A DNA stretch of 64,000 bases, taken from Metabacillus arenae. Its GTDB lineage: Bacteria; Bacillota; Bacilli; Bacillales; Bacillaceae. The position numbers and the translations under genes were made by a program. The DNA is taken from assembly GCF_014773385.1 (NCBI RefSeq), contig NZ_JACXAI010000032.1:1-64000 (forward strand), read 5' to 3'. The notes under the pieces were generated by a model. That model was not told the DNA's origin and searched no databases. It saw nothing but the letters and a program-made list of their open reading frames with translations. Shown piece by piece: positions 36,869 to 46,228 of the stretch; positions within the stretch are counted from its first letter, which is position 1, and the number at the start of each line of letters is the position of its first letter.

Positions 36869-37708
36869 TTGATAGAGAACAAAGCACAATATTGGACAAA
36901 CGAACACGTTCATTCTACTCTGCCAAAAAGAGAGGAATCCAGTCATAAAGGAACTTATGGAACAGGGCTGTTACTAGCAGGAAGTGATGATATGCCAGGT
37001 GCAGCGTTATTGTCCGGGCTGGCAGCGATGCGGAGCGGGATTGGCAAGCTTGTCATTGGCACAACAGAAAGAGTCATTCCTATGGTTGTTCCTGCGTTGC
37101 CTGAAGCGACATATTGGTGTGACGGCTTTACAAAAGCTGCAGATGAAGAATCTTCCTTTGAAGACTATCGGGCAATCGCTGTCGGTCCTGGATTAGCCGC
37201 CGATAGGAAGATGGAAAATACGGTCCAGCAATTATTAAAAGCAGGTTGTCCAGTCGTTCTGGATGCTGGAGCACTGTCTAATCGATCCTACCCTAAAAGG
37301 GAGGACCCTACAATCCTAACTCCTCATCCTGGTGAGTTTGCAAGAATTACTGGGGTAGAGGTCGCCGACTTTCAGCAAAAAAGAACCTATAATGCTTCCA
37401 AGTGGGCTAGAAAACTTGGAGTAACAATCGTGCTTAAAGGAAATGAAACAGTTATTGCTTTTCCAGATGGAGAAGCTTGGAGAAATCCAACTGGAGGCAG
37501 TGCGCTCGCAAAGGGAGGTACTGGTGACACCTTAACGGGAATGATTCTTGGCATGCTTTGCTGCCATGAAAACTGGAAACATGCTGTCTTAAATGCCATT
37601 TATCTACATGGAGCATGTGCGGATGAATGGACGAAAAGTCGATCAAGTCATACACTTTTAGCGCATGAGCTTTCAGACCTATTGCCTGAAGTTTGGGGAA
37701 AGTACTGA
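36869..37708 (+). CDS. nnrD: ADP-dependent NAD(P)HX dehydratase
   Basis: 279 residues, ribokinase-like fold. Signature parts are GTYGTGLLLAGS, VGPGLA, LTPHPGE and the nucleotide/anion motif GGSALAKGGTGDTL. It repairs hydrated NADH and NADPH (the S-forms of NADHX and NADPHX) at the cost of ADP. The NnrE epimerase domain is absent, so an epimerase must be encoded elsewhere. TTG 36869 is the start, eight bases after AAAGGAGGGG. Confidence 0.92.
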   Translation: MIENKAQYWTNEHVHSTLPKREESSHKGTYGTGLLLAGSDDMPGAALLSGLAAMRSGIGKLVIGTTERVIPMVVPALPEATYWCDGFTKAADEESSFEDYRAIAVGPGLAADRKMENTVQQLLKAGCPVVLDAGALSNRSYPKREDPTILTPHPGEFARITGVEVADFQQKRTYNASKWARKLGVTIVLKGNETVIAFPDGEAWRNPTGGSALAKGGTGDTLTGMILGMLCCHENWKHAVLNAIYLHGACADEWTKSRSSHTLLAHELSDLLPEVWGKY

Positions 37709-37716
37709 TAAAATTT

Positions 37717-37756
37717 AAGCCCAACTAAACAGCAAGTTTGTAGTTGGGCTTTTTAA
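37717..37756 (+). terminator. Terminator after nnrD
   Basis: AAGCCCAACTA (37717-37727) / TAGTTGGGCTT (37741-37751) followed by TTT. Confidence 0.88.
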
Positions 37757-37792
37757 GTGATTTTCAATTTCTTCACATCCAATCTCTAGTTG

Positions 37793-37891
37793 TCAGGCTT
37801 TTGTTCTTTTGTTTCGATGACTGACTGCTTTTAAAATAAATAATTTGTCCTGTTTAGTCAGCATTCGCCAGCTTCTTACTCGAATTCTCAT
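37793..37891 (-). CDS. 32-residue basic small protein
   Basis: Minus-strand frame of 32 codons beginning MRIRVRSWRMLTKQDK and ending SHRNKRTKA. The ribosome site AGGAGGAGG (37900-37908) is excellent and spaced eight bases from the ATG. The peptide is very basic (11 Arg/Lys of 32). No T-rich terminator was seen directly downstream. The strong start signal argues for a real gene; no family is known to me. Confidence 0.6.
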   Translation of the reverse strand: MRIRVRSWRMLTKQDKLFILKAVSHRNKRTKA

Positions 37892-37908
37892 CGCAGTTTC
37901 CTCCTCCT

Positions 37909-38386
37909 TCTATGTCTATTATTTTGACTCTTTTCTTATCTATACCGCTTTTTCCTCTCAATAAAACAAATAACCTTTCTGCATAATGTTTATATTTTCG
38001 ATTTTTTCTTAGTAATTTAGAGAGAATTCTTTGTATTTGTTGCCAAATTTTGTATAAAGCACAAATTTTGTTGAATTCTTTTTTGATTAAATCAAAAATA
38101 TCCTCGTTCCAACAGATGCGGATTAGAGGGACAATTCAAGATCCAGCTTCTAACTCGATACTGAAGGTCTCAATCCTTTTCGTCCCCAAGGAGCTTCTAA
38201 AGCTTTTCGTGACTCGGCCTATTTATAAAGAATGCAAACTCAGCTTGAATAACAACTCTTTATCGGGAAACAATAACCAAAAGTTAAATGTTTATAAAAA
38301 AATGCCAATGATTATTTTTTTTACCGAGCCGGAAATTCACTAATTCTATGTTTACTTAGTGATGCTGACTAAGCAGGGAGCGGACC
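37909..38386. other. Intergenic region before the germination cluster
   Basis: About 480 bp, AT-rich. An unsupported plus-strand open frame runs from 38050 to 38343 without a ribosome site and with poor codon choice, and it is not called. GGGAGCGG directly precedes the first germination gene. No convincing sigma-G promoter was found by eye. Confidence 0.4.
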
Positions 38387-39493
38387 ATGAAACAGTCAAA
38401 AATAAGTGCACTCCAACTTTTTTATGTCATGATTGGTTTTGAAATAGGAAATACGATGATTTTTGGAAGAGGACTTAAAGCAGGGCAGGATGCCTGGTTA
38501 ACGACTTTGATAGGTATGTTATTCGGTTTGATTTTAATGTTTGTGTATATAAAATTAACTGAGTATTATCCAGGTGATACATTAATCCAGATGATTCCAA
38601 AGATTATTGGGAAATTTCTTTCATTCCCGCTGATTTTGATTTATATTTGTTATTTCACCTTGCTTGCTTCAACCGCTTGCCGAGACTTTGGGGAACTGAT
38701 TGCCTCAACAATTTTAGTTCAAACTCCAATTGTTATCGTAATCGGGTCCTTTATGGTGTTAATGATTTATTGTCTGCGCGGTGGTGTTGAAGCCTTTGGC
38801 CGAATGGGGGAAGTGGTGTTTCCTATATACATTCTTTCTCTATTGGTGATTTGGATTCTTGTAATAAGTTCTGAGCCATTTAATTTAAAAAATATGACTC
38901 CTATATTAGGAGATGGTATAAAGCCAGTATTGGAAGAGGTATTTCCGGATGTCATCACTTTTCCATTTGGAGAAACAATTATCATTACAATGTTTTTTCC
39001 CGCGTTAAACAAGAATAAATATATCAAATTGGCAGGGTTGTCTGTCATCCTTATTGGAGGCATCATGCTAACTATTAATGCAATCCTTAACATTGCAGTT
39101 TTAGGGCCTGAAGTATACAGTAAATATCAATTCCCCCTCCTTTCGGCTACAAGGATCGTTTCGATTGCGGATTTTCTTGAACGGTTTGATGTCCTTATCA
39201 TCCTAATGATTGTAGCTGGGGTGTTTTTTAAAGTTGGGGGTTGGACATATGGTGCTGTAGTCGGTATCTCCCAATTATTTAAACTAAAAAATCAACGCTC
39301 TGTCTTTCTAGGGATAGGAACCATTATCATCCCCTTTTCGTTAATTTACGCTTCGAACTTTGTTGAATTCACAGGAAATTTGCGGATTTTTATTACGAAC
39401 TATTTACATGTGCCCCTGCAAATTGTCATACCGATTTTATTGTTATGCATTGCCTTTATTCGAAAAAAATTAAATTCTAGTAATTCCTCTTAA
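38387..39493 (+). CDS. Spore germination permease, GerB type (copy 1)
   Basis: 368-residue membrane protein with about ten segments of the GerAB family (APC superfamily). The shared start MKQ[SA]KIS.LQL and the LERFD.L segment identify it. It forms the ligand-sensing B subunit of a GerA-type receptor in the inner spore membrane. It is the first of four B-type genes in tandem, ahead of one A, one C and a small D-like gene. GGGAGCGG precedes the ATG. Confidence 0.92.
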   Translation: MKQSKISALQLFYVMIGFEIGNTMIFGRGLKAGQDAWLTTLIGMLFGLILMFVYIKLTEYYPGDTLIQMIPKIIGKFLSFPLILIYICYFTLLASTACRDFGELIASTILVQTPIVIVIGSFMVLMIYCLRGGVEAFGRMGEVVFPIYILSLLVIWILVISSEPFNLKNMTPILGDGIKPVLEEVFPDVITFPFGETIIITMFFPALNKNKYIKLAGLSVILIGGIMLTINAILNIAVLGPEVYSKYQFPLLSATRIVSIADFLERFDVLIILMIVAGVFFKVGGWTYGAVVGISQLFKLKNQRSVFLGIGTIIIPFSLIYASNFVEFTGNLRIFITNYLHVPLQIVIPILLLCIAFIRKKLNSSNSS

Positions 39494-39584
39494 CCCAAAT
39501 AATTTATCATGCTGTCAAATACCACCAGGATAACAAATAAGTTTTTAAGAAAAAAGCGTTTATACATACCTACGGGGGATGATA

Positions 39585-40318
39585 ATGAAACAGGCAAAAA
39601 TAAGTACACTCCAGCTTCTCTATGTAATGGTAGGGTTTGAATTTGGAACTGTGATGATTTTGGGGGCAGGGGGAGAAGCAAAGCAAGATGCATGGGTTGT
39701 AATAGTGACGGCAATGATCTTCAGTTTGCTCTTAATGGGCATCTGCACAAAATTAGCCGCTTTTTATCCAGATGATACATTGGTTCAGATGATGTCTAAA
39801 ATTATCGGGAAATTTTTTTCTTTCCCATTGATTTTGATTTATATTTTCTATTTTACATACCTTGCGGCAAGAGGATGCAGAGATTTTGGGGAATTAATCG
39901 TCTCAACAATTTTAGTTGATACTCCGATCGCTGTCGTGAACGGAAGCTTTATCGTGTTCCCCTTCTCTCCGCTACAAGGATTAATTCTATTGCCGATTTT
40001 CTAGAACGCTTTGATGTTCTAGTCTTCCTAATGATTTTAGCTGGTGTATTTTTTAAAGTTGGAAGCTGGACATTCGGAGCTGCTGTTGCCATCTCACAAT
40101 TATACAATTTAAAACAAACTCGGTCTGTACTAATCGGCATTGGGTTAATTATTACTCCGCTATCACTAATAATAGCTAGTGATTTTGTTGAACACTTAGA
40201 GATTGGTTTGGAAATAATTATGTTATATCTCCATGTTCCCTTACAAATCCTTCTCCCCCTATTACTGTTATGCATCGGAATTATTCGTAATAAATTCCAT
40301 CCACGAAAGAACTCTTAA
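39585..40318 (+). pseudogene. GerB-type permease with internal deletion (copy 2)
   Basis: The N-terminal 127 or so codons (MKQAKISTLQLLYVM to VNGSFIV) are intact. The sequence then jumps at about 39957 to the equivalent of FPLLSATR near the C-terminal third, in another frame, and a TAG follows at 40002. The remaining part (SIADFLERFDVL to the end at 40318) is open in the new frame. Compared with copies 3 and 4, about 370 bp are missing. Only two bases (TT) are shared at the junction. It cannot make a working permease. Confidence 0.9.
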
Positions 40319-40484
40319 TTTGTAATTTTTTTCAAATTGCACAAATGACCTCTTCATTTAACTTTCAACTATTCAGAAATCATTTGTATAACAAATTCAC
40401 CTATAGAAAATAGTAAACAGAAGAGAATGCTTCAAATGTGAAGTGATCAGAGGCTTTTTTACGCAGCATAAGGGAGAATAAATA

Positions 40485-41579
40485 GTGAAACAGGCTAAAA
40501 TAAGTGGACTTCAACTTTTTTATGTCATTCTTGGATTTATGTTAGGAACCACAATGATTTTGGGATTAGGTGCAAAAGCAAAGCAGGATGCATGGTTGGT
40601 CATTTTGATTAGTATGCTGTGCGGTTTGATTTTGATGGGGATTTTTACGCAACTATCGGCCTATTATCCAGAAGATACACTTGTTGAAATGATCCCTAAA
40701 ATTATCGGAAAATATCTTTCCTTTCCGTTAATTATAATGTATATCCTTTATTTTATTTATTCTGCTGCAAGGGCATGCAGAGATTTTGGGGAATTGATCG
40801 TCTCAACAATTTTAGTTGGTACTCCAACTGTTGTTGTGATCGGAGGCTTTATGGTGTTAATGATCTATTGCCTTCGAGGTGGAGTTGAGACGTTTGGAAG
40901 AATGGGAGAAGTGGTGTTTCCTACTTACATTTTCTCACTGGTTGCCGTTTGGATACTATTAATGGGTATTGAACAATTTGAACTTAAAAATCTTACTCCT
41001 GTATTAGGAAACGGAATAAAACCAATCGTAAAAGAAGTATTTCCTGGTGGGTTAAACTTTCCATTTGGTGAAACGGTTATCATCTTAATGTTTTTTCCTT
41101 TTTTAAACAAAATGCAAAATGTTAGAAAGGTGGGCATGTCCATCATTTTTGTTGGTGGGATATTGCTTGCAGTTAATTTGATTATGATACTGTCTGTTCT
41201 AGGGGCAGAAATTTTCACCAAGGATTTTTTTCCACTCCTCTCAGCTGCCCGGATGGTTTCCATAGCCGACTTTCTTGAACGATTTGACGCATTAATTATT
41301 TTAATGATGGTAACAGGAGTGTTTTTTAAGGTTGGTGGATGGACATTTGGGGCTGCTGTTGCCATCTCGCAAGTATTCAAGTTAAAACAAACTCGATCTC
41401 TATTTCTCGCCTTGGGTATCATTATTACTCCCTTATCACTTATAATTGGAAGCAATTTTGTTGAACATTTAGAAATTGGATTTGAATATTTTATTCCTTA
41501 TTTCCTTCTTCCCTTACAAACAATTATTCCAATATTACTGCTATGCATTGCGTTTATTCGTAAAAAATTTAACCTCTGA
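40485..41579 (+). CDS. Spore germination permease, GerB type (copy 3)
   Basis: 364 residues, same family and layout as copy 1. The start codon is GTG 40485, after AAGGGAG. The upstream region shares a TGTATA-to-ACAGAAG block with copies 4 and the A-subunit gene. It is closer to copy 4 than to copy 1. It probably contributes a B subunit with its own ligand preference, since B subunits carry the germinant site. Confidence 0.92.
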   Translation: MKQAKISGLQLFYVILGFMLGTTMILGLGAKAKQDAWLVILISMLCGLILMGIFTQLSAYYPEDTLVEMIPKIIGKYLSFPLIIMYILYFIYSAARACRDFGELIVSTILVGTPTVVVIGGFMVLMIYCLRGGVETFGRMGEVVFPTYIFSLVAVWILLMGIEQFELKNLTPVLGNGIKPIVKEVFPGGLNFPFGETVIILMFFPFLNKMQNVRKVGMSIIFVGGILLAVNLIMILSVLGAEIFTKDFFPLLSAARMVSIADFLERFDALIILMMVTGVFFKVGGWTFGAAVAISQVFKLKQTRSLFLALGIIITPLSLIIGSNFVEHLEIGFEYFIPYFLLPLQTIIPILLLCIAFIRKKFNL

Positions 41580-41590
41580 AAATACTGTTA

Positions 41591-41658
41591 ATTTGACCAT
41601 TCTTAATAACAATTAGACACCTCTATGTATAACATGATTTCTTATGGAAAACAGTAAC
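41591..41658 (+). repeat. Duplicated spacer after GerB copy 3
   Basis: From TTAATTTGACC through CACCTCTATGTATAACATG to GGAAAACAGTAA this spacer is nearly identical to 42834-42905. A weaker version lies at 40385-40423. The duplication unit therefore included gene plus spacer. TGTATA (41626-41631) might be a sigma-G-like -35 element. Confidence 0.7.
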
Positions 41659-41728
41659 ATAAGGGAATATTACCAAAAATGTAGTTTGTCCTTGAAAAAG
41701 CTTTTAAGCAGCTTAAGGAGATTTAATT

Positions 41729-42835
41729 GTGAAACAGACGAAAATAAGTGGGCTTCAACTTTTATATGTAATGGTTGGATACCAATTAGGGACCGCAATG
41801 ATATTAGGCATTGGACCACAAGCAAAGCAGGATGCATGGGCAGTTGTAGTGATCGGTATGTTTTCCGGTCTGATCCTAATGGGTGTCTATGTAAAATTAG
41901 CAGCCCATTACCCTGACGATACATTGGTTCAGATTATACCTAGAATTATCGGAAAATACCTTTCGTATCCAATTATCATTATGTATATTTTTCATTTCAC
42001 CTATTCTGCCGCAAGAGCCTGCCGAGAATTAGGAGATCTGCTCACCTCGTCCATATTGATTAGTACCCCAAATGTTGTCGTAATTGGATTCTTTATGGTG
42101 TTAATGCTCTATTGTCTTCATGGTGGAGTTGAGACTTTCGGACGAATGGGGGAGCTCGTGTTTCCTGTTTATATTTTTTCATTAATTGTCATTTGGATTC
42201 TTTTATTAACTATTGAACAATTCGATTTTAATAATCTTTCCCCCATATTAGGTAACGGTGTAAAACCGGTATTACAAGAGGCGTTTCCTCAAAACATAAA
42301 TTTTCCATTTGGAGAAACAATTATATTCATGATGTTTTTTCCTTTTTTAAAAAGTAAGGGGAAAGTTATGCAATTAAGCATGACCGGAATTCTGATTGGA
42401 GGTATGTTGTTAACGGTAAACTCCATAATGATGATATCCACTTTGGGTCCGGAGATCTACAAGAAAGAATTTTTTCTACTATTATCAGCTGCCCGGATGG
42501 TTTCGATAGCAGACTTTCTTGAGCGTTTTGATGCACTTGTTATTTTATTGATGGTAACAGGGGTATTTTTAAAAGTAGGTGGTTTTACATTTGGAGCAGC
42601 GGTAGCTATCACTCAATTATTTAAGTTAACCAGTCCGATTGTGATCCTTCTCCCATTGTTCACAATTATTACTCCATTGGCGCTCATTAGCGGAACTAGC
42701 TATGTTGAACATTTAGAAATTGGAACAAAGATTTTTGTTCCCTATTTTCATACCGTATTACAAATCATTATCCCAGTATTACTGCTATGCATTGCGTTTA
42801 TTCGTAAAAAATTCAACCTCGGAAATTCCCGTTAA
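41729..42835 (+). CDS. Spore germination permease, GerB type (copy 4)
   Basis: 368 residues, GerAB family, with about ten membrane segments and an end (LLLCIAFIRKKFNL) almost the same as that of copy 3. The start codon is GTG 41729 after AAGGAG. It is the last B gene before the A subunit. The high likeness of copies 3 and 4 and of the spacers after them shows a recent tandem duplication. Confidence 0.92.
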   Translation: MKQTKISGLQLLYVMVGYQLGTAMILGIGPQAKQDAWAVVVIGMFSGLILMGVYVKLAAHYPDDTLVQIIPRIIGKYLSYPIIIMYIFHFTYSAARACRELGDLLTSSILISTPNVVVIGFFMVLMLYCLHGGVETFGRMGELVFPVYIFSLIVIWILLLTIEQFDFNNLSPILGNGVKPVLQEAFPQNINFPFGETIIFMMFFPFLKSKGKVMQLSMTGILIGGMLLTVNSIMMISTLGPEIYKKEFFLLLSAARMVSIADFLERFDALVILLMVTGVFLKVGGFTFGAAVAITQLFKLTSPIVILLPLFTIITPLALISGTSYVEHLEIGTKIFVPYFHTVLQIIIPVLLLCIAFIRKKFNLGNSR

Positions 42836-42905
42836 TTTGACCTTACTTAATAACAATTAAACACCTCTATGTATAACATGATTTCTAATGGAAAACAGTA
42901 AACAG
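42834..42905 (+). repeat. Duplicated spacer after GerB copy 4
   Basis: Second copy of the spacer at 41591-41658, differing by a handful of bases. TGTATA is at 42870-42875. Confidence 0.7.
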
Positions 42906-42991
42906 AAGGGGATGTTTCCAAAGTTAGTTATTTTGTATTAATCAAAATACTTTTAAGCAGCTTTTAGGTAGTAATGGAGGATGTGGTATTA

Positions 42992-44560
42992 TTGAAGATC
43001 TTAAAATTGCTAAAAAAATTAATGTCAACAAGTCAAAAACAAAATAGTGAAAAGGCTGCTCCTAAAATAGAAAAGGAATATTTAACTGGGATTTTGAATG
43101 AGGATTTTAACAAGGTAAATTTCCAATTTGGTGGGTCATCTGATTTCACCTATCGAAAGATCGATATAAATGAAGCTTGTTCGGTAATTATCCTCTATCT
43201 TGACGGGCTTGTTGATATGAAAAGAATGGAACTGAATATTATCAACCCGTTGACAGCATTTCATGCGGAAAAACCTATTTTATCAGTTAAGGAAATCGAA
43301 AATGAGCTTCATTCAGCTCAAGTAAAAAAAGGAGAAACGATTCAAGAGGTTGTTGATCATATTTTGTCAGGGGATACCGTTTTATTGGTTAGTGGTATTA
43401 ATCAATCACTTTTTATTAGTGAACAGTCATGGGAGCAACGATCTGTTGATGAGCCTGCATCAGAAGCGGTTGTTATAGGACCAAGAGAAGGTTTTACTGA
43501 AAACATCCGGACAAATACAAGTATGATTCGAAGACGCTTAAAAACATCAAAGTTGAAAATGGAGAGTATAAAGGTAGGGAGCCTTTCAAATACAGAAGTG
43601 GTAATAACTTACATCGAAGGGGTTGCGCAAGAATCAATTATTAAGGAATTTAGAAACCGATTAAACCGAATTAATATAGATGCTATAGAGGACAGTGGGT
43701 ACATATTGGAATTTTTAGAAGACAATCCTGCCTCAGTGTTTCCGCAAATATTGCAAACTGAACGACCAGATAGGGTTGTTGGGAGCCTATTGGAAGGCAG
43801 AGTGGGAATCATTGTCGAGAATAGTCCATTCGCTCTCGTTGCTCCTGTTACTTTTTTTATATTAATGAATTCGCCTGAAGATTACTATGGCAATTTTATC
43901 ATCTCTACGTTTATTCGATGGTTACGGTATTTATTTTTATTCGTTGCTTTGTTGTTTCCATCCATTTATATTGCAGTGACAACATTCCATCAAGAAATTA
44001 TACCGACAAACCTGTTGTTTAGTGTTGCAGCTTCTAGGGAGAAGGTACCATTTCCGGCAATTGTAGAAGCCTTGTTAATGGAGATCACCTTTGAAGCTTT
44101 ACGTGAAGCAGGCTTGCGGCTCCCGCGCCCGATTGGATCTACTGTAAGTATTGTCGGTGCGTTAGTTATTGGTCAAGCAGCTGTAGAAGCTGGAATTGTA
44201 TCAGCTCCATTAGTTATTGTCGTAGCAATTACAGGGATTGCATCATTTATGTTTACAAGCTATACCTTAACAGGAGCGATTCGTCTCCTTCGTTTTGCCA
44301 TGATGCTTTTGGCTGCAACACTGGGTTTTTACGGAATTCTGTTAGGAGTATTTTTCATATTGGTTCATCTCGTACAGCTTCGTTCCTTTGGTGTTCCCTA
44401 TTTGGCACCAATTGCTCCTTTTAATTTTAACAATCTAAAAGATGTAATCATTCGAGCTCCATGGTGGAAAATGGTCGAACGTCCAGAACAAACTTCTAAG
44501 AGGAATTTAAAGCGGATGAATAAAGTATTAAGACCTCACCCTCCAAAACCTAAAAACTAG
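42992..44560 (+). CDS. Spore germination protein, GerA type
   Basis: 522 residues from the chosen start. A soluble N-terminal domain (about 1-270) precedes a membrane part with about five segments (GRVGIIVENSPFALVAPVTF; FPSIYIAVTTFHQEIIPTN; REAGLRLPRPIG), all standard for GerAA/GerKA. It assembles with B and C subunits into a germinant-gated ion channel in the inner spore membrane. TTG 42992 is preferred, 11 bases after GGAGG (42976-42980); the ATG at 42974 overlaps that box. Only one A gene serves three intact B genes. Confidence 0.92.
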   Translation: MKILKLLKKLMSTSQKQNSEKAAPKIEKEYLTGILNEDFNKVNFQFGGSSDFTYRKIDINEACSVIILYLDGLVDMKRMELNIINPLTAFHAEKPILSVKEIENELHSAQVKKGETIQEVVDHILSGDTVLLVSGINQSLFISEQSWEQRSVDEPASEAVVIGPREGFTENIRTNTSMIRRRLKTSKLKMESIKVGSLSNTEVVITYIEGVAQESIIKEFRNRLNRINIDAIEDSGYILEFLEDNPASVFPQILQTERPDRVVGSLLEGRVGIIVENSPFALVAPVTFFILMNSPEDYYGNFIISTFIRWLRYLFLFVALLFPSIYIAVTTFHQEIIPTNLLFSVAASREKVPFPAIVEALLMEITFEALREAGLRLPRPIGSTVSIVGALVIGQAAVEAGIVSAPLVIVVAITGIASFMFTSYTLTGAIRLLRFAMMLLAATLGFYGILLGVFFILVHLVQLRSFGVPYLAPIAPFNFNNLKDVIIRAPWWKMVERPEQTSKRNLKRMNKVLRPHPPKPKN

Positions 44561-44591
44561 GTTTCGTTTCAATAAGAATAGGATGATGCTC

Positions 44592-45743
44592 ATGAAAACA
44601 ATTAGAATACTGTTAATATGGGTAGTGGCCATTCCGGTGCTAACAGGTTGTTGGGACCGGATCGAGGTAAATGATATTGCCATTGTTACTGCTGCAGGGA
44701 TAGATCTTGGAGAAGATAATCGTATTCGTTTATCACTTCAAGTGGCAATTCCTACCAAACTGGGGCCGACAAGTAGTGCAGGCGGCGCGACTGACAATAG
44801 TACATTTGTGGTTTCAGAAACTGGCGTAACGATTGCTGAGGCTTACAGGCATATTCAAGCAAAAATTTCGAGACGGATCTTTTTTTCTCATAGCAGGGTT
44901 TTACTAATTGGAGAGAAATTAGCAAAGAAAGGGGTATCTCATATCGTCGATTTTTATTCAAGATTTCATCAACCCCGTATGAATAGCTATATCATGTATA
45001 CAAAAGGAGAAGCCTTCGAGGTAATCAAGAATAAACCACAATTAGAAAATGTTTCAGCAGAGGAAACTAGGGAACTTACGAAGCTTAACGTTGGTGTAAA
45101 AGTTAATATAAGTGAGTTTTTGGATATGCTGTTTACTGATGGTGTAGAGCCAGTGGCCCCCCAATTTGTATTAGAACCGTTAGAAGCTGGACTTGAAAAT
45201 GAATCTCAGAGCGGACAAGCTATCAACGGGGCGGCTTTGTTTAAGAAAGACAAATTAATCGGATGGATGAATGATAAGGAAAGCAGAGGAATTTTATGGC
45301 TCCGAAATAACATGCAAATGGGGGTTATTACAGTCAACGTGGCTAAGGAAAAGGGCGGTGGTCATATCAGTTCGAATATCATTAGATCCAATACAGATAT
45401 TGTCCCAGAACATAAACAGGGAAAACTAAAAGCTACTGTAAATTTAACAACTGAAATGGTCGTAATGGAGAATAGTTCAGATTTAAATCTCAATGATTCA
45501 AAAATAATCGAATATCTCCAAAAAGAATTAGAGACTGAGATTAAAGACCGGATCCAATTAACGTTAGGTAAAGCACAAAAGGAATATGAAACAGATATAT
45601 TTGGGTTTGGAGAAGCAGTATACAAAAAATATCCTAAAGAATGGAATGAAAAATATAAAAAGGAATGGGATCAGGAGTTTCCAAATCTAGAGGTTTCAAT
45701 AAAGCCGCAAGTTTTTGTAAGAAGAACTGGGTTAACGAAATAA
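44592..45743 (+). CDS. Spore germination lipoprotein, GerC type
   Basis: 383 residues. The lipoprotein signal ends in the lipobox LTG-C (MKTIRILLIWVVAIPVLTGC), followed by WDRIEVND, the standard Ger(x)C start. It is the outer-leaflet C subunit of the receptor. ATG 44592 has AGGA eight bases upstream; two earlier in-frame ATG codons lie inside that box. It starts 31 bp after the A gene. Confidence 0.92.
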   Translation: MKTIRILLIWVVAIPVLTGCWDRIEVNDIAIVTAAGIDLGEDNRIRLSLQVAIPTKLGPTSSAGGATDNSTFVVSETGVTIAEAYRHIQAKISRRIFFSHSRVLLIGEKLAKKGVSHIVDFYSRFHQPRMNSYIMYTKGEAFEVIKNKPQLENVSAEETRELTKLNVGVKVNISEFLDMLFTDGVEPVAPQFVLEPLEAGLENESQSGQAINGAALFKKDKLIGWMNDKESRGILWLRNNMQMGVITVNVAKEKGGGHISSNIIRSNTDIVPEHKQGKLKATVNLTTEMVVMENSSDLNLNDSKIIEYLQKELETEIKDRIQLTLGKAQKEYETDIFGFGEAVYKKYPKEWNEKYKKEWDQEFPNLEVSIKPQVFVRRTGLTK

Positions 45744-45769
45744 TCATTCTATAAAGAAGGTTATAAAGC

Positions 45770-45934
45770 ATGTACAAGATTTTGTTGATCGTTATTATTT
45801 TTGCAGCTATCTTTGCTTGGGAAGTTCCACAGTTAATAAAAAGAAAAGAAAAAAAAGAATTAGCCGTCTTTTCACTTCTCGCAATAATAGGCTTTGCCCT
45901 GAGTATTATTGCAGTAGTTAAGTCGTTTATCTAA
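45770..45934 (+). CDS. 54-residue two-helix protein, germinant-receptor D-subunit candidate
   Basis: ATG 45770 follows AAGAAGG, 27 bp after the gerC-type stop. The 54-residue product has two hydrophobic helices (about 4-21 and 30-53) joined by a basic-acidic turn (KRKEKKE). Small two-helix D proteins are known beside germinant-receptor operons in Bacillus (for example gerK) and modulate receptor function. Size, topology and position fit this class well. Confidence 0.75.
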   Translation: MYKILLIVIIFAAIFAWEVPQLIKRKEKKELAVFSLLAIIGFALSIIAVVKSFI

Positions 45935-45964
45935 TTATCCAGTTATAAATTAACATAACAAGTT

Positions 45965-46090
45965 GTCCACCGAACTTAGTGGTTTGGTCCATCTAATTTG
46001 GTCGGCTGTCCAAGGTACTTCGGGGATTTTCAACCAAATTGGCGATTTTTCCAGTCAATTTCGGAATTCTTTCAGCCAAAAATCTCATTC
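45965..46090. repeat. Irregular phased array (core NNCCA...TTNGG)
   Basis: Units starting GTCCA (45965), GTCCA (45987), GTCCA (46008), AACCA (46032), AGTCA (46053) and AGCCA (46074) have spacings of 22, 21, 24, 21 and 21. It fills the spacer between the germination cluster and the TPR gene. It resembles the phased arrays elsewhere in the window but is less regular. Confidence 0.5.
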
Positions 46091-46228
46091 ATTCCCGTTG
46101 GCCGGCCGATTTCAATAGTTAGGTGAGTGGGCAACCGGGAGGAGGAGATTTCACTTCATTTCCATCTTTCTTAAAGCAATGCTAAAATAGATAAGAAGAT
46201 TAATCTTTTCAAAAGGCGGGGAGATAAA

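Noticed and set aside
38050-38343. 97-codon plus-strand open frame before the germination cluster
   Set aside because: No ribosome site, unusual codon and residue make-up, no recognisable domain; probably chance in AT-rich DNA.
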